Shown in pieces: positions 8,855 to 16,510 of a DNA stretch of 64,000 bases (position 1 is the stretch's first letter; the number at the start of each line of letters is the position of its first letter). The stretch comes from Gallionellaceae bacterium. Lineage in GTDB: Bacteria > Pseudomonadota > Gammaproteobacteria > Burkholderiales > Gallionellaceae. The stretch covers positions 1 through 64,000 of the forward strand of contig JAUQWW010000044.1 in assembly GCA_030834965.1 (NCBI GenBank), written 5' to 3'. Made by a program: the position numbers and the translations under genes. The notes below the pieces were generated by a model. That model made no database searches, was not told the DNA's origin, and worked only from the letters and a program-made list of their open reading frames with translations.

Positions 8855-9316
8855 ATGAATGCGCCCCGCACTGCCCGCGAAGCATTGATTGCGGAAATGC
8901 TCGGTGATCTGGACGCGCTGCTTGCCCGCATTGAAGCTCTCCCGGCGCTGGTGGCCGGTGCCGAAGAAAGGCTTTCCGGCACGGCTGCGGCGCTGGAGGC
9001 TGCGGGCGACAAGTACCGGATGGCCGTTACCGCTTTCAACGAACAAGCCAAGACTGATTTGTCGGAATACTTTGACCGCAAGGCGGTTGAAGTATCGTCA
9101 AGAACGGTGGAGGATCAACGTGCGGCAATGCAAGAAGCCGCGCGCATGGCCTTCCGCTCCGAAGCCTCTGACAAGGCCGCAAGTCTGGGCCTTGTCCTGG
9201 GCGAAGCGGCCAAGGAATTCCGCCTATCGATGCGGTCCAGGCTGGTGGAACACGCCATAACCGCGCTGGTGGCATCTGGCTTTACCGCTGGCTTTGTCTA
9301 TCTGATAGTGAAATGA
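8855..9316 (+). CDS. TraM/StbC-like protein with C-terminal membrane anchor
   Basis: 153 residues. A long Ala/Glu-rich helical region (about 1-125, probably coiled coil) ends in a single hydrophobic helix, ITALVASGFTAGFVYLIVK, at the very C-terminus. This is the form of TraM of IncP-like plasmids and of the third gene in stbABC-type operons. It is third in the operon after the traK-like and traL-like genes, with 9 bases between. It may tether the ATPase or the DNA complex to the membrane; that role is inferred from architecture and position only. Confidence 0.62.
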   Translation: MNAPRTAREALIAEMLGDLDALLARIEALPALVAGAEERLSGTAAALEAAGDKYRMAVTAFNEQAKTDLSEYFDRKAVEVSSRTVEDQRAAMQEAARMAFRSEASDKAASLGLVLGEAAKEFRLSMRSRLVEHAITALVASGFTAGFVYLIVK

Positions 9317-9348
9317 TGGCCTCGATTACTGACGCGCTGCGCTTGTCG

Positions 9349-9400
9349 CCGCCTTGATTTTTGCATTGCCAGCAATCGTGCAATACAAAAATCAAGGCGG
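9349..9400 (+). terminator. Hairpin after the traKLM-like operon
   Basis: Arms CCGCCTTGATTTTTG and CAAAAATCAAGGCGG are perfectly complementary over 15 bases, with partial pairing continuing inward. It lies 33 bases after the stop of the traM-like gene. There is no clear T-run after it, so it may act as a bidirectional or factor-assisted terminator, or only protect the 3' end. The rest of 9317-9627 holds no gene I can support. Confidence 0.6.
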
Positions 9401-9627
9401 TTGATGTTCACTGTGTATTTGCGCTGCACGTATGTTTGTTGCATCAGGTTTTGCGAAAACTAACGGGCAACTATCGGGAATGTTGACTGGCCGGTTCGAC
9501 CCCTTTCCATTATTCAAGCTTGATAATACGTTGTCAGAATGCTGCCATTCACCAATTGGCGACACTGAGCAGCCATTGGATTTTCCCCAAAGCAGAACAA
9601 AATCGGAAGGCAACTCGAACCATTGGT

Positions 9628-10668
9628 TCAGTCAGGTACTTCAAACAGCCTATAGATCATCTGGCGAAGTTCATCATTACAAGCCTTATGCTTATCCGCA
9701 GCATCGATGATGAAATCAACCTGCTCCTTAGACCGCATCGGCAATGTCAGGGCCTTGTTCAACTGATTTGGTAGAAGATATTTGTTCAAGTGTTTGAATG
9801 GATCAATTTTCTTCCCATTAATCTGCTGTAGGATGAGGTGGAACATGGTACGTGATGCATTAGCCATACACTCTCGGACTATACGACGATAATCAACGAG
9901 GGGTTCAGGCTCCCTGATTTCAATTGCAGACTTGTACCAACTATAAAATTCTCGCACGCGTGCAGCATATGATTCAGCAAAGACACGCACATGAATGCCA
10001 TTTGGGCATCGATTAATAAAGGCGCGAGCCTCTTTAGAAAGATCTTTTTGGTCGCGCAGATGCTCGGTTTGGATGACGAAGTTCGTCTCCCGTTCAGCCT
10101 CGTACTTAACTTGCCAGCCGACGTCAGGGAGTTCTTGATGAAGAACGATATTTCGCAAAGAAGTTACAAATTTGTGCTCTTGTGAATCAAATGTTGTAGC
10201 GATTTGCTCACCCAGTTCAGGAATAACAATTGAATCTTTTAGTCTTCGACTAAACGCAACAAGTGCGCTTGAAGCCGCAGAAAAAGCCACCAGTTCCTTT
10301 TTTACTGCCATATTGATCTCTTCAAGTTGAAGTCTACCAACAGGCAGATACATATCATCAGTGAGGCTAAATACGTGAAAACGGTTAAGCTGCGCGATGA
10401 GATCCTCATGTGCTCTATTGAAGATCGATAGCATCGACCAAAGTGACTTTAATTTACGTTCAATCTCATATCCGGGATGGCATCTCAATACAGCTTCTCG
10501 CTCGACCGGGCCTAGCCAGACTATTTCCTTCACTATTTCTTCCTGAACAGGGGCAGTCGTAACTAGTTTGGCAAGTTCATCTCGACGTATTGCCTTCTGC
10601 ATTTCTTGCTGTTTAAGCAATGCGAAAAAATCCAGATGCTGTGGCAAAAAGTGCTGGTTATCGGACAT
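9628..10668 (-). CDS. Unrecognised 346-residue protein with HEPN-like Rx4H motif
   Basis: I do not recognise the family. The chain is largely alpha-helical and soluble, with no signal peptide. Two features stand out: SLRNIVLHQELPDV near the middle, an R-x4-H arrangement like the catalytic motif of HEPN ribonucleases, and FYSWYKSAIEI with following charged helices. Stand-alone genes with a single HEPN-like motif are often toxins or defence factors, but one motif is weak evidence. It lies alone on the minus strand between the mobilisation operon and the umuDC region. I chose the ATG at 10668 (MSDNQHF); the 14 residues upstream in frame, from 10710, look less natural and no strong Shine-Dalgarno decides it. 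Confidence 0.6.
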   Translation of the reverse strand: MSDNQHFLPQHLDFFALLKQQEMQKAIRRDELAKLVTTAPVQEEIVKEIVWLGPVEREAVLRCHPGYEIERKLKSLWSMLSIFNRAHEDLIAQLNRFHVFSLTDDMYLPVGRLQLEEINMAVKKELVAFSAASSALVAFSRRLKDSIVIPELGEQIATTFDSQEHKFVTSLRNIVLHQELPDVGWQVKYEAERETNFVIQTEHLRDQKDLSKEARAFINRCPNGIHVRVFAESYAARVREFYSWYKSAIEIREPEPLVDYRRIVRECMANASRTMFHLILQQINGKKIDPFKHLNKYLLPNQLNKALTLPMRSKEQVDFIIDAADKHKACNDELRQMIYRLFEVPD

Positions 10669-10848
10669 GAAAGATTGACTGATGCTTTCGGTGGCAGGTA
10701 TATGCTGCAATCAGTATAACGCCGGTTAGAAATTTACTTATGACTGTGCACAAATATAAGTATAGCAACGTCCCAGCGACATTCTGGTTTTGGCACGCAG
10801 CCGAAAGACACAATTAGTAACTGCCTACCAGAAAACAGCCACTGGCGA

Positions 10849-11085
10849 TTAACGTTTACCGACATCCCTAAAGTCGACCTCGCGGATCACCTCTCCTTCG
10901 ATCACCTCGCCCTCAATCACCACGTTGCCCGCGGGATGCTCGCGCATCTGCTTTCGCAGATCACGGGTTCTCCACCACAGATAGCCCAGGGCCACCGCAC
11001 CGGCGGTCACGACAAACATGACGACCTTGTGCAACAGCCGAGTAGGCTTATTGGTCGTATGCGAGAGCTTTTCGAAGGATGTCAT
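10849..11085 (-). CDS. Small single-pass membrane protein
   Basis: 78 residues: a basic head (MTSFEKLSHTTNKPTRLLHK), one hydrophobic helix (VVMFVVTAGAVALGYLWW) and an acidic tail with the repeated unit VIEGEVIEGEVI. Short proteins of this shape, one helix plus a VIEGE-type tail, occur in betaproteobacteria without known function. It is transcribed away from umuDC. Confidence 0.55.
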   Translation of the reverse strand: MTSFEKLSHTTNKPTRLLHKVVMFVVTAGAVALGYLWWRTRDLRKQMREHPAGNVVIEGEVIEGEVIREVDFRDVGKR

Positions 11086-11244
11086 CCGCTTTTCGTCAAT
11101 GTTCTTAAGAATTACTTACAACAGATTCAGGTCGATCCGATGCAGTGTCAATGACAAAGAGGGTATACCGAATTTTGTGTAAACAGAATTTTATTATTGC
11201 TGCGACATCCCGACGTCCCTCTACCGAACAATTCCTGAGGTCGA

Positions 11245-11273
11245 TTGACAAAAGAACGATCGTTCTTTACGAT
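11245..11273 (+). promoter_or_regulatory. umuDC promoter with GAAC-N4-GTTC operator
   Basis: A consensus -35 box TTGACA (11245-11250) and a -10 box TACGAT (11268-11273) are separated by 17 bases. The spacer is filled by the perfect palindrome AAAGAACGATCGTTCTTT (11251-11268). A repressor bound there would block polymerase. The core GAACGATCGTTC fits the GAAC-N4-GTTC pattern of Gram-positive LexA (DinR) boxes rather than the CTGT-N8-ACAG box usual in beta- and gammaproteobacteria; no CTGT-N8-ACAG box is visible here. The start of umuD is about 30 bases downstream. Confidence 0.7.
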
Positions 11274-11301
11274 ACAGCCATCGCCCTGCTAGCTGAATCC
11301 C

Positions 11302-11742
11302 ATGACTTCCCTGATACAACAAACTATCTTGCTACCAAAGGTGAGCAAGAAGTCTAGCCTACTCCCGCTGTTTAGCCATAAAGTTGCAGCGGGCTTCCCC
11401 TCCCCTGCCGATGACTACATCGAAGTCAGGTTGAGCTTGGACGAGCACCTGATTCCGAACAAAGAATCCACATTCTTCGTGCGTGCCAAAGGTAACAGCA
11501 TGGCGGGCGCGGGCATCTTTGATGGTGACCTGCTCGTGGTGGACAAATCACTCACCCCATCTTCCGGCGACATCGTGATTGCTGTGGTCGATGGAGACTT
11601 GACGGTAAAGCGGCTAATCAAGCGCGGGGATAAGGTCATACTCAAACCAGAAAACCCTAGCTTCAAGGATATTGAGTTCAAGGACGGGCAAGAGCTTCAG
11701 GTATGGGGGGTAGTAACCTCCACAGTGAAAAAGTTTGTTTAA
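11302..11742 (+). CDS. umuD: UmuD-like protein, DNA polymerase V subunit
   Basis: 146 residues, the normal UmuD length. UmuD is cleaved after RecA contact at an Ala-Gly bond and then joins UmuC as error-prone polymerase V. Visible here: the cleavage site A30-G31 in [10 protein letters not shown], the catalytic serine S66 in [15 protein letters not shown], and the catalytic lysine K103 in LTVKRL. These are the LexA/signal-peptidase S24 residues. It is followed after 11 bases by umuC. The ATG at 11302 lacks a good Shine-Dalgarno; a GTG at 11341 would be too short. Confidence 0.92.
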   Translation: MTSLIQQTILLPKVSKKSSLLPLFSHKVAAGFPSPADDYIEVRLSLDEHLIPNKESTFFVRAKGNSMAGAGIFDGDLLVVDKSLTPSSGDIVIAVVDGDLTVKRLIKRGDKVILKPENPSFKDIEFKDGQELQVWGVVTSTVKKFV

Positions 11743-11753
11743 GGGCTGCCGTG

Positions 11754-13028
11754 ATGCCTCTAGCCCTCGTTGATTGCAACAACTTCTACGTTTCTTGCGA
11801 ACGGGTTTTTAACCCCCGACTGGAAGGCAAGCCTGTCGTCGTGCTCTCCAACAACGATGGAGTTGCTGTTGCCCGTTCCAACGAGGTAAAAGCACTCGGC
11901 ATCAAAATGGGGGAGCCGTGGTTCAAGATGGAGAAGATTGCCAGGCAGCATGGAATCATCGCCTATTCCAGCAATTACACGCTCTACGGCGACCTGTCTG
12001 CGCGGGTCATGTCCATTCTGTCCACCTTCTCCCCCAAGCAGGAAATCTATTCCATAGATGAATGTTTTCTCGACCTGGACGGCTTCGACCCGCAATCGCT
12101 GATGACCTATGGGCAGATAATCCGCCAGGCAGTTAAGCAGAGTTTAGGCATTCCAGTCTGCGTTGGCATTGCCGATACCAAAACCCTTGCGAAACTTGCC
12201 AACCACTGTGCCAAGAAAGGGCTGGCAGGCGCAGACGGTGTATGTGACTTCGGTCGGCTGAATGATGGCGAGCGCACGGTGCTCTTTGCCAGCATTCCAG
12301 TGGGCGAGGTGTGGGGGGTGGGACGGCGCATCACCGAGAAGCTGCTGACCATGAACATCACTACAGTCGAAGACCTGCGAACAGCTAACCTTGAGCGAAT
12401 CCAAAGCCAGTTCTCCGTGGTGCTGGGGCGTACTGTGAATGAGCTTAACGCCATTCCCTGCATCGAACTGGAAGAGGCAGGCACACCCCGGCAGCAAATT
12501 ATGGTCTCACGTTCATTTGGCTCCTCTGTAACGTGTCTGGCAGACCTCTCCGAGTCGGTTACCTACTTCACCACCAGAGCCGCAGAAAAACTCCGGCATG
12601 ATGGCTCTGTTGCTGCCAGTGTGTGTGTTTATATCCGCACCAACCCTTTCAAGGAAGACGACCCGCAATACCAGCGGTCAATGATAGTGCCATTGAGCCG
12701 GCCGAGTGATGACACAACCAAGCTTGTCCAAGCCGCACTCGCAGGATTGAAGGCAATTTACCGCAGCGGCTACAACTACAAGAAGACCGGTGTGCTACTG
12801 ATGGGGCTGCAACCCAAGGCAACAATTCAACCCGCCCTGTTTGATGACCCCCTTGAGCAGGCAAAATCGGATAGCCTGATGCACGTCATGGACGCAATCA
12901 ATAAAAAAATGGGGCAAGGGTGCGTTGGAATTGCCGCATCGGGTATCAGGCAGCGTTGGGCGATGCGCCGGGAGAGAAAGTCACCGAACTACACAACAGA
13001 CTGGAATGAGTTGCCAGTGGCGGGTTAG
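11754..13028 (+). CDS. umuC: UmuC-like Y-family DNA polymerase V catalytic subunit
   Basis: 424 residues. The palm motifs of Y-family polymerases are present: [15 protein letters not shown] at the start (D7 metal ligand, then the FYVSCE steric gate region) and SIDECFLDL at about 101-109 (D102, E103). The rest (HhH region [11 protein letters not shown], little-finger [10 protein letters not shown]) matches UmuC. It would copy past damaged bases and raise mutation rate under stress. Start chosen at the ATG 11754, with AAGGG upstream; earlier in-frame codons fall inside umuD. Plasmid-borne umuDC (mucAB, rumAB, impCAB) is common on mobile elements. Confidence 0.95.
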   Translation: MPLALVDCNNFYVSCERVFNPRLEGKPVVVLSNNDGVAVARSNEVKALGIKMGEPWFKMEKIARQHGIIAYSSNYTLYGDLSARVMSILSTFSPKQEIYSIDECFLDLDGFDPQSLMTYGQIIRQAVKQSLGIPVCVGIADTKTLAKLANHCAKKGLAGADGVCDFGRLNDGERTVLFASIPVGEVWGVGRRITEKLLTMNITTVEDLRTANLERIQSQFSVVLGRTVNELNAIPCIELEEAGTPRQQIMVSRSFGSSVTCLADLSESVTYFTTRAAEKLRHDGSVAASVCVYIRTNPFKEDDPQYQRSMIVPLSRPSDDTTKLVQAALAGLKAIYRSGYNYKKTGVLLMGLQPKATIQPALFDDPLEQAKSDSLMHVMDAINKKMGQGCVGIAASGIRQRWAMRRERKSPNYTTDWNELPVAG

Positions 13029-13055
13029 AACATTTCAATGAGTGGAGGTATTCAA

Positions 13056-13151
13056 ATGTTAAATGCAGTCAGGGTCGATCCAGATCGTCTGGTGTTTTTC
13101 GTATGCATGCTCGGAGCACTTGTTTTGGTGCTTGTGAATATGTTGCATTGA
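13056..13151 (+). CDS. 31-residue single-pass membrane peptide
   Basis: A short frame with strong start signals: GTGGAGG lies 8 bases before the ATG. The peptide begins MLNAVRVDPDRL and then is almost all hydrophobic (VFFVCMLGALVLVLVNML), one membrane-spanning helix. It lies 27 bases after umuC and could be co-transcribed with it. It could be a small membrane regulator or toxin-like peptide; nothing more can be said. Confidence 0.5.
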   Translation: MLNAVRVDPDRLVFFVCMLGALVLVLVNMLH

Positions 13152-13212
13152 TGTGTATCCCTGACTGACAGGTCATTAAAACTCCGAAACCGTAAGCCAC
13201 CCTTTCGCGAGC

Positions 13213-13878
13213 CTATACTTGTATCTCATCAAACAAATCCGGTGAATCATGCTGTGTGCTGTTGACCTTGCGACTAACGGGATAGGCTTCCATCAAACGG
13301 TCCGGGTAGGGCTTTGTCATCGCTTGAATCTTGGTGACATCAGTGAAGTTTGTGTCGACCCACGCGGCGTAATCTTCCGGCCTGATAATTACCGGCATGC
13401 GTTCATGGATCTTGGTCATCAATAAATTGGCATCGACAGTGAGAATGGTAAAGGTTGTCACCTCCCCGTCCGCGCCTTGCCAGTGTTCCAGTAAGCCACC
13501 CATCCCCATCGGCTCACCATCGCGCAGCCTGATCAAGTATGGCTGTTTCCCGTTCCGGGGCACCCATTCATAAAACGCATCCGCCGGAACCAGCACACGG
13601 CTCTTGCGGTAAGCGTGGCGAAACATCGGTTTGATAGCGGCTGTTTCCGCCTTCGCGTTGATGGGGTGCTGTAATTCCTCAGGGTCTTTGGCCCAGGAGG
13701 GAATCAGTCCCCAGCGGGCGAAAGAGAATACACGATCGCTAGTCTCGTCGAAGCGAATAACCGGAACCGTCTGGGTCGGCGCGATATTAAAATGCGGCTT
13801 AAAGTCCAGTTCATTCGCCGTGGCAAAATGTTCCTTTAGCTTGGCGGGTGTGCTATTGAGGGCGAAGCGTCCACACAT
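13213..13878 (-). CDS. SRAP (HMCES/YedK-type) protein sealing abasic sites in ssDNA
   Basis: 221 residues from the ATG at 13878, chosen because SRAP proteins begin Met-Cys-Gly-Arg-Phe and the cysteine after Met removal is the catalytic nucleophile; AAAGGA precedes it. Other family features: FNIAPTQTVPVI, RWGLIPSWAKD, AYRKSRVLVPADAFYEW and IHERMPVII with the active-site His. The protein forms a thiazolidine crosslink with abasic sites in single-stranded DNA, protecting them from cleavage. Its start lies one base after the stop of the nuclease gene upstream, so the two are co-transcribed. Near umuDC it fits a damage-tolerance cluster. Confidence 0.92.
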   Translation of the reverse strand: MCGRFALNSTPAKLKEHFATANELDFKPHFNIAPTQTVPVIRFDETSDRVFSFARWGLIPSWAKDPEELQHPINAKAETAAIKPMFRHAYRKSRVLVPADAFYEWVPRNGKQPYLIRLRDGEPMGMGGLLEHWQGADGEVTTFTILTVDANLLMTKIHERMPVIIRPEDYAAWVDTNFTDVTKIQAMTKPYPDRLMEAYPVSRKVNSTQHDSPDLFDEIQV

Positions 13879-13879
13879 T

Positions 13880-14386
13880 TCAGTCCTTTCGCTTCTGTTG
13901 CTTCCGCCAGTCCCATGGTGGGGTTGGTTCGGCGTCGAGCCATAATCCGCGTCTTTCCGCCCTCGCCTGCTCTTCTGCTTGGGCATAGATAGAACGGTCA
14001 TCAAGAGATTGCTCTTTCTGGTATTTCTTGTAGTGCCATGCCAAGCCTGCTTTGATCTGCTCAAGGTTGGCATCGACTCCATCCACGAGTATCTTGCCGA
14101 CGGTTCGCCCGTATTTATCCTTCTTGTTGTATTCGACTATCACCTGTTTGTTGAACACCAATGCAGACAGGGATTCCTTGGACCTGCTGCCAAAGGCCTG
14201 CTTTTTTTCAGGCGCATCTATGCCCATCAGCCGAATCTTGAACTGAGTGTTCGAGTCATCCAGTAAAGTTACTGTATCGCCGTCAGACACTCCCACCACT
14301 CGGCCTTGCAGGGTGTCGGCGGCAGAGGTATGGTTTAGCAGCAACGAGGCCACTAACAGCATAATTCGGGTAAAGTAGAACTTCAT
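13880..14386 (-). CDS. Secreted staphylococcal-nuclease-like thermonuclease
   Basis: 168 residues with an N-terminal signal peptide (basic start, hydrophobic MLLVASLLL, likely cut after SAA) followed by an SNase domain: VSDGDTVTLL, then IRLMGIDAPEKKQAFG, the ALVFNKQVIVEY strand and KDKYGRTVGKILVDG. The Asp/Glu/Arg catalytic set of this family appears present. It would degrade DNA or RNA in the periplasm or outside the cell. Homologues are frequent on IncP- and IncN-like plasmids. It is directly followed by the SRAP gene, an odd pairing of an exported nuclease with a cytoplasmic repair protein. Confidence 0.88.
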   Translation of the reverse strand: MKFYFTRIMLLVASLLLNHTSAADTLQGRVVGVSDGDTVTLLDDSNTQFKIRLMGIDAPEKKQAFGSRSKESLSALVFNKQVIVEYNKKDKYGRTVGKILVDGVDANLEQIKAGLAWHYKKYQKEQSLDDRSIYAQAEEQARAERRGLWLDAEPTPPWDWRKQQKRKD

Positions 14387-14401
14387 TTTAGGAGAATCCC
14401 C

Positions 14402-14680
14402 ATGACTGATTTATCGACGTTTGCCCAATATATTAAACTCGCTGACCAGCTCATTGAAAAAGTGAGCAAGGAAGACCTTGCTGAGTGTGCCAGGTTGCTG
14501 GCACTCAATGTGGCGCATTACCAGAATAAGTACGGTGAACTACCACTTGAAGAGCAACTCGCCATGATTGGCATGACCAAACCCAATGATGAACAGATAC
14601 AGATGCTGACAGATGGAATGGAAATACTGGTCGGGGTACTAGGTAATGTTGTTACGGGAATTGGAGAATCGAAGCATTGA
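14402..14680 (+). CDS. Conserved small protein of unknown function
   Basis: 92 residues, mainly helical and acidic, with no membrane segment. It begins MTDLSTFAQYIKLADQLIEK and contains ECARLLALNVAHYQNKYGEL. Shine-Dalgarno TAGGAG precedes the ATG. A damaged paralogue sharing most of the first 50 residues lies at 27812-27990 on the other strand, which supports this being a real, mobile-element-associated gene. It is divergent from the nuclease-SRAP operon with only 15 bases between start codons. Confidence 0.65.
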   Translation: MTDLSTFAQYIKLADQLIEKVSKEDLAECARLLALNVAHYQNKYGELPLEEQLAMIGMTKPNDEQIQMLTDGMEILVGVLGNVVTGIGESKH

Positions 14681-14713
14681 AACGTGTCGATGAACGTCTG
14701 ATAACGGAGCAGT

Positions 14714-14791
14714 TTAAATCGCAATCCACTGCCCAATACATTCCTTGGCAGCTTCAAACGCTATTGCTTCATCTTGTGTCCATTGCTGCAT
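14714..14791 (-). CDS. Possible 25-residue peptide or gene remnant
   Basis: The minus strand reads MQQWTQDEAIAFEAAKECIG and five more residues to TAA. AAGGG lies about 9 bases upstream. The DEAIAFEAAKECI pattern resembles the N-terminus of longer uncharacterised proteins, so this may be a truncated copy rather than a functional peptide. Low confidence. Confidence 0.3.
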   Translation of the reverse strand: MQQWTQDEAIAFEAAKECIGQWIAI

Positions 14792-14805
14792 GATTGAAAG
14801 TCCCT

Positions 14806-15174
14806 TCAAAGCGTCCGCATTATGTCCTGTGGCGAAATCGCCATTAGAATAAAGTCGTAAGTCCAGCCGATCAGGAAGGCCAGAAAGCTAACGGTGGCGA
14901 AGCCCCAAACCATCGCGGTTTTATCAGGGAAGGCATACCACGCAAACAGCCAAGCCAACAGCATCGGAAATGAAATGATGTTGCAGAGAAAAATAATGGG
15001 CAGGCGTAGCCAGTACATTAGCAGAAACACCGGCAAACGCACCACAAACCACAGCCACACCAATACACTCTTAACAGTCGATGCCCTCGGCATTGCTGCC
15101 TTGATCTTGGTCGCGTCACGGTCAAGGGCAGGCAAAGGCCGTTTGGCTTTGGGAAATTTCACAACGTTTTTCAT
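14806..15174 (-). CDS. KleE-like membrane protein (plasmid stable inheritance region)
   Basis: 122 residues. A basic VVKFPKAKRP head is followed by paired hydrophobic segments (about 38-60 and 62-85, then 90-112) with the phrases RLPVFLLMYWLRLPIIF, LLAWLFAWYAFPDK and YDFILMAISPQDIMRTL. I recall this pattern from KleE of IncP plasmids, a small inner-membrane protein of the kil/kor-linked kle region whose exact role is unclear. It lies 9 bases after a short gene and downstream of a TA pair in the same direction, so it may be expressed with them. Confidence 0.6.
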   Translation of the reverse strand: MKNVVKFPKAKRPLPALDRDATKIKAAMPRASTVKSVLVWLWFVVRLPVFLLMYWLRLPIIFLCNIISFPMLLAWLFAWYAFPDKTAMVWGFATVSFLAFLIGWTYDFILMAISPQDIMRTL

Positions 15175-15183
15175 TTCAGTACC

Positions 15184-15324
15184 CTACCCTTCCTTGGTGC
15201 GCTCCCTGATAAACGAAAGTTCGATCATGGACGCCATAGAAAACACAGATGCCAAAAGCTGGCTTTGCATGGAACCATCAATGATGGTGACGGTTTTCGT
15301 GACGTGCAGAATTACTCCCTTCAT
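15184..15324 (-). CDS. Short unrecognised protein coupled to the RelE-type toxin gene
   Basis: 46 residues from the ATG at 15322-15324, which overlaps the toxin stop codon (ATGA). It begins MKGVILHVTKTVTIIDG and contains an amphipathic Met/Ser-rich stretch. Tight coupling to the toxin gene upstream and to the KleE-like gene 9 bases downstream suggests a real gene, but the sequence itself is not recognised. Confidence 0.45.
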   Translation of the reverse strand: MKGVILHVTKTVTIIDGSMQSQLLASVFSMASMIELSFIRERTKEG

Positions 15325-15605
15325 TTCCGCACTGGCGGCCACTGCCTGGACGTATGCACCAATGTCAGCACCCATACCGTTTTCTGCTCGATCTCATACA
15401 CCAGGCGATAGCTTTCATGCGGTATCAGCTCGCGAGTGCCGGATATCTTCCCCGGCTTGCCTAGCTTGGGATGCTTGGCCAGCCTGTCCGCCGCATCGCT
15501 GAATAACTCATCCATCCGAGCGGCCGCTTGCGGGTTGTCGGCCGCAATGTAGTCCCACACATCAGCGCGATCTTGCTCTGCCTCTGGCGTCCAAATAACG
15601 CTCAC
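15321..15605 (-). CDS. RelE/ParE-family toxin
   Basis: 94 residues, standard length. Family landmarks: the opening VIWTPEAEQDRADVWDYIA, the central DRLAKHPKLGKPGKISGTREL, then YRLVYEIEQKTVWVLTLVH and the terminal RQWPP. RelE/ParE toxins either cleave mRNA on ribosomes or poison DNA gyrase; the subgroup cannot be told from sequence alone. The start overlaps the antitoxin stop by 4 bases, as usual for such pairs. Confidence 0.88.
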   Translation of the reverse strand: MSVIWTPEAEQDRADVWDYIAADNPQAAARMDELFSDAADRLAKHPKLGKPGKISGTRELIPHESYRLVYEIEQKTVWVLTLVHTSRQWPPVRK

Positions 15606-15880
15606 GCCTGACCAGCCACCTGGGCACGCCGGGTGGCAAATGCGGCTTCAACATCATCATTCGGCCGGCCACGACCTGCCCGCATCGATGACCGGCCAGC
15701 TTCGACCTTGTTGCGCAGGAACTCATCATATTCCCGCGTTTCACGCTGGCGTTGGACAAACTCGCGCATCAAATCGCGGAGAACTTGAGAAGCTGGCCGG
15801 TGAACGGCCTCGGCCTCAGCCATGAACTCGGCGCGCAGCTCAGGTTCCAGTTTCATCGTGAAAACGGCGTCTTTCGACAT
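15602..15880 (-). CDS. RelB/DinJ-like antitoxin
   Basis: 92 residues from the ATG at 15880, picked because TAGGAG lies just upstream and because MSKDAVFTMKLEPELRAEF begins like a ribbon-helix-helix DNA-binding strand. PASQVLRDLMREFV completes the fold; the charged C-terminal half would wrap the toxin. It should neutralise the downstream toxin and repress its own promoter, where an inverted repeat is visible at 15903-15930. Confidence 0.8.
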   Translation of the reverse strand: MSKDAVFTMKLEPELRAEFMAEAEAVHRPASQVLRDLMREFVQRQRETREYDEFLRNKVEAGRSSMRAGRGRPNDDVEAAFATRRAQVAGQA

Positions 15881-15902
15881 GGTACGATCTCCTACAATCA
15901 AG

Positions 15903-15930
15903 TAATGATTTAGTATATACGTTATCATTA
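15903..15930. promoter_or_regulatory. Likely TA-operon operator
   Basis: Inverted arms TAATGAT and ATCATTA separated by 14 bases that include GTATATAC lie 22 bases upstream of the antitoxin start. The position and symmetry suit autoregulation by the ribbon-helix-helix antitoxin. Confidence 0.5.
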
Positions 15931-15998
15931 CCTTTGCCAAGCCGACTTGTCGCACAAGTCCGAAGATTAGCGACGAAATGCCTTGCCCTGGTTTTCTT

Positions 15999-16383
15999 GG
16001 CGTTGTTGCATGGATACCCCGGCATCGACCTGCTCTAGAAGCGGTGCCACTTGCGAAGGATCTCCTACATCTTTCTCGGTCAGCGTCAAAGCCATCACCA
16101 TCCCGGTGTCGGCATCCACAGCCAGATGCAACTTCCGCTAGGTGCTCCGGGCTCTCACTTCGTGCTTTTCCTGCAGCCCATGGCCTTGTCCGTAACCCAC
16201 AACGTCAGGAGGTACCTCACCACCAGAGCACAGCATCATACTCAGCCCAATTTCACTCGATATTCCATCTTCCAAATATAATGGCGGCGTTTGACGTTGT
16301 GTTTGTTGGGCAAGGCTCGGATCGCTTCAGTTCATTGGATTCGTCAGCTTAGCTGATCTCGCGGGTATCCATGCAACAACGCC
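15999..16383. mobile_element. Decayed IS5-family element (385 bp, both ends kept)
   Basis: The ends are inverted copies: GGCGTTGTTGCATGGATACC at 15999 and its complement at 16363-16383. Inside, the minus strand near 16040-16140 still reads like part of an IS5-type transposase (RKLHLAVDADTGMV, then LTEKDVGDPSQVAPL), but stops and deletions leave far less than a full gene. It is a non-autonomous relic in the 630-bp gap between the antitoxin and parB; the rest of that gap shows nothing. Confidence 0.72.
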
Positions 16384-16510
16384 CTACCCCTCACCCCGCG
16401 AAGCTCGGCAGTTGGGATGGTGATAGTAAGCTGGCCAACCATCCCATGCTTCAAAACATACATTATTCGCTAACCAATTGATTTTTAGGCATACAAAAGT
16501 TTTGTAAAAT

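Noticed and set aside
10936-11154. Plus-strand frame antisense to the small membrane protein
   Set aside because: Composition looks random; the minus-strand gene has a clear membrane helix and acidic tail.
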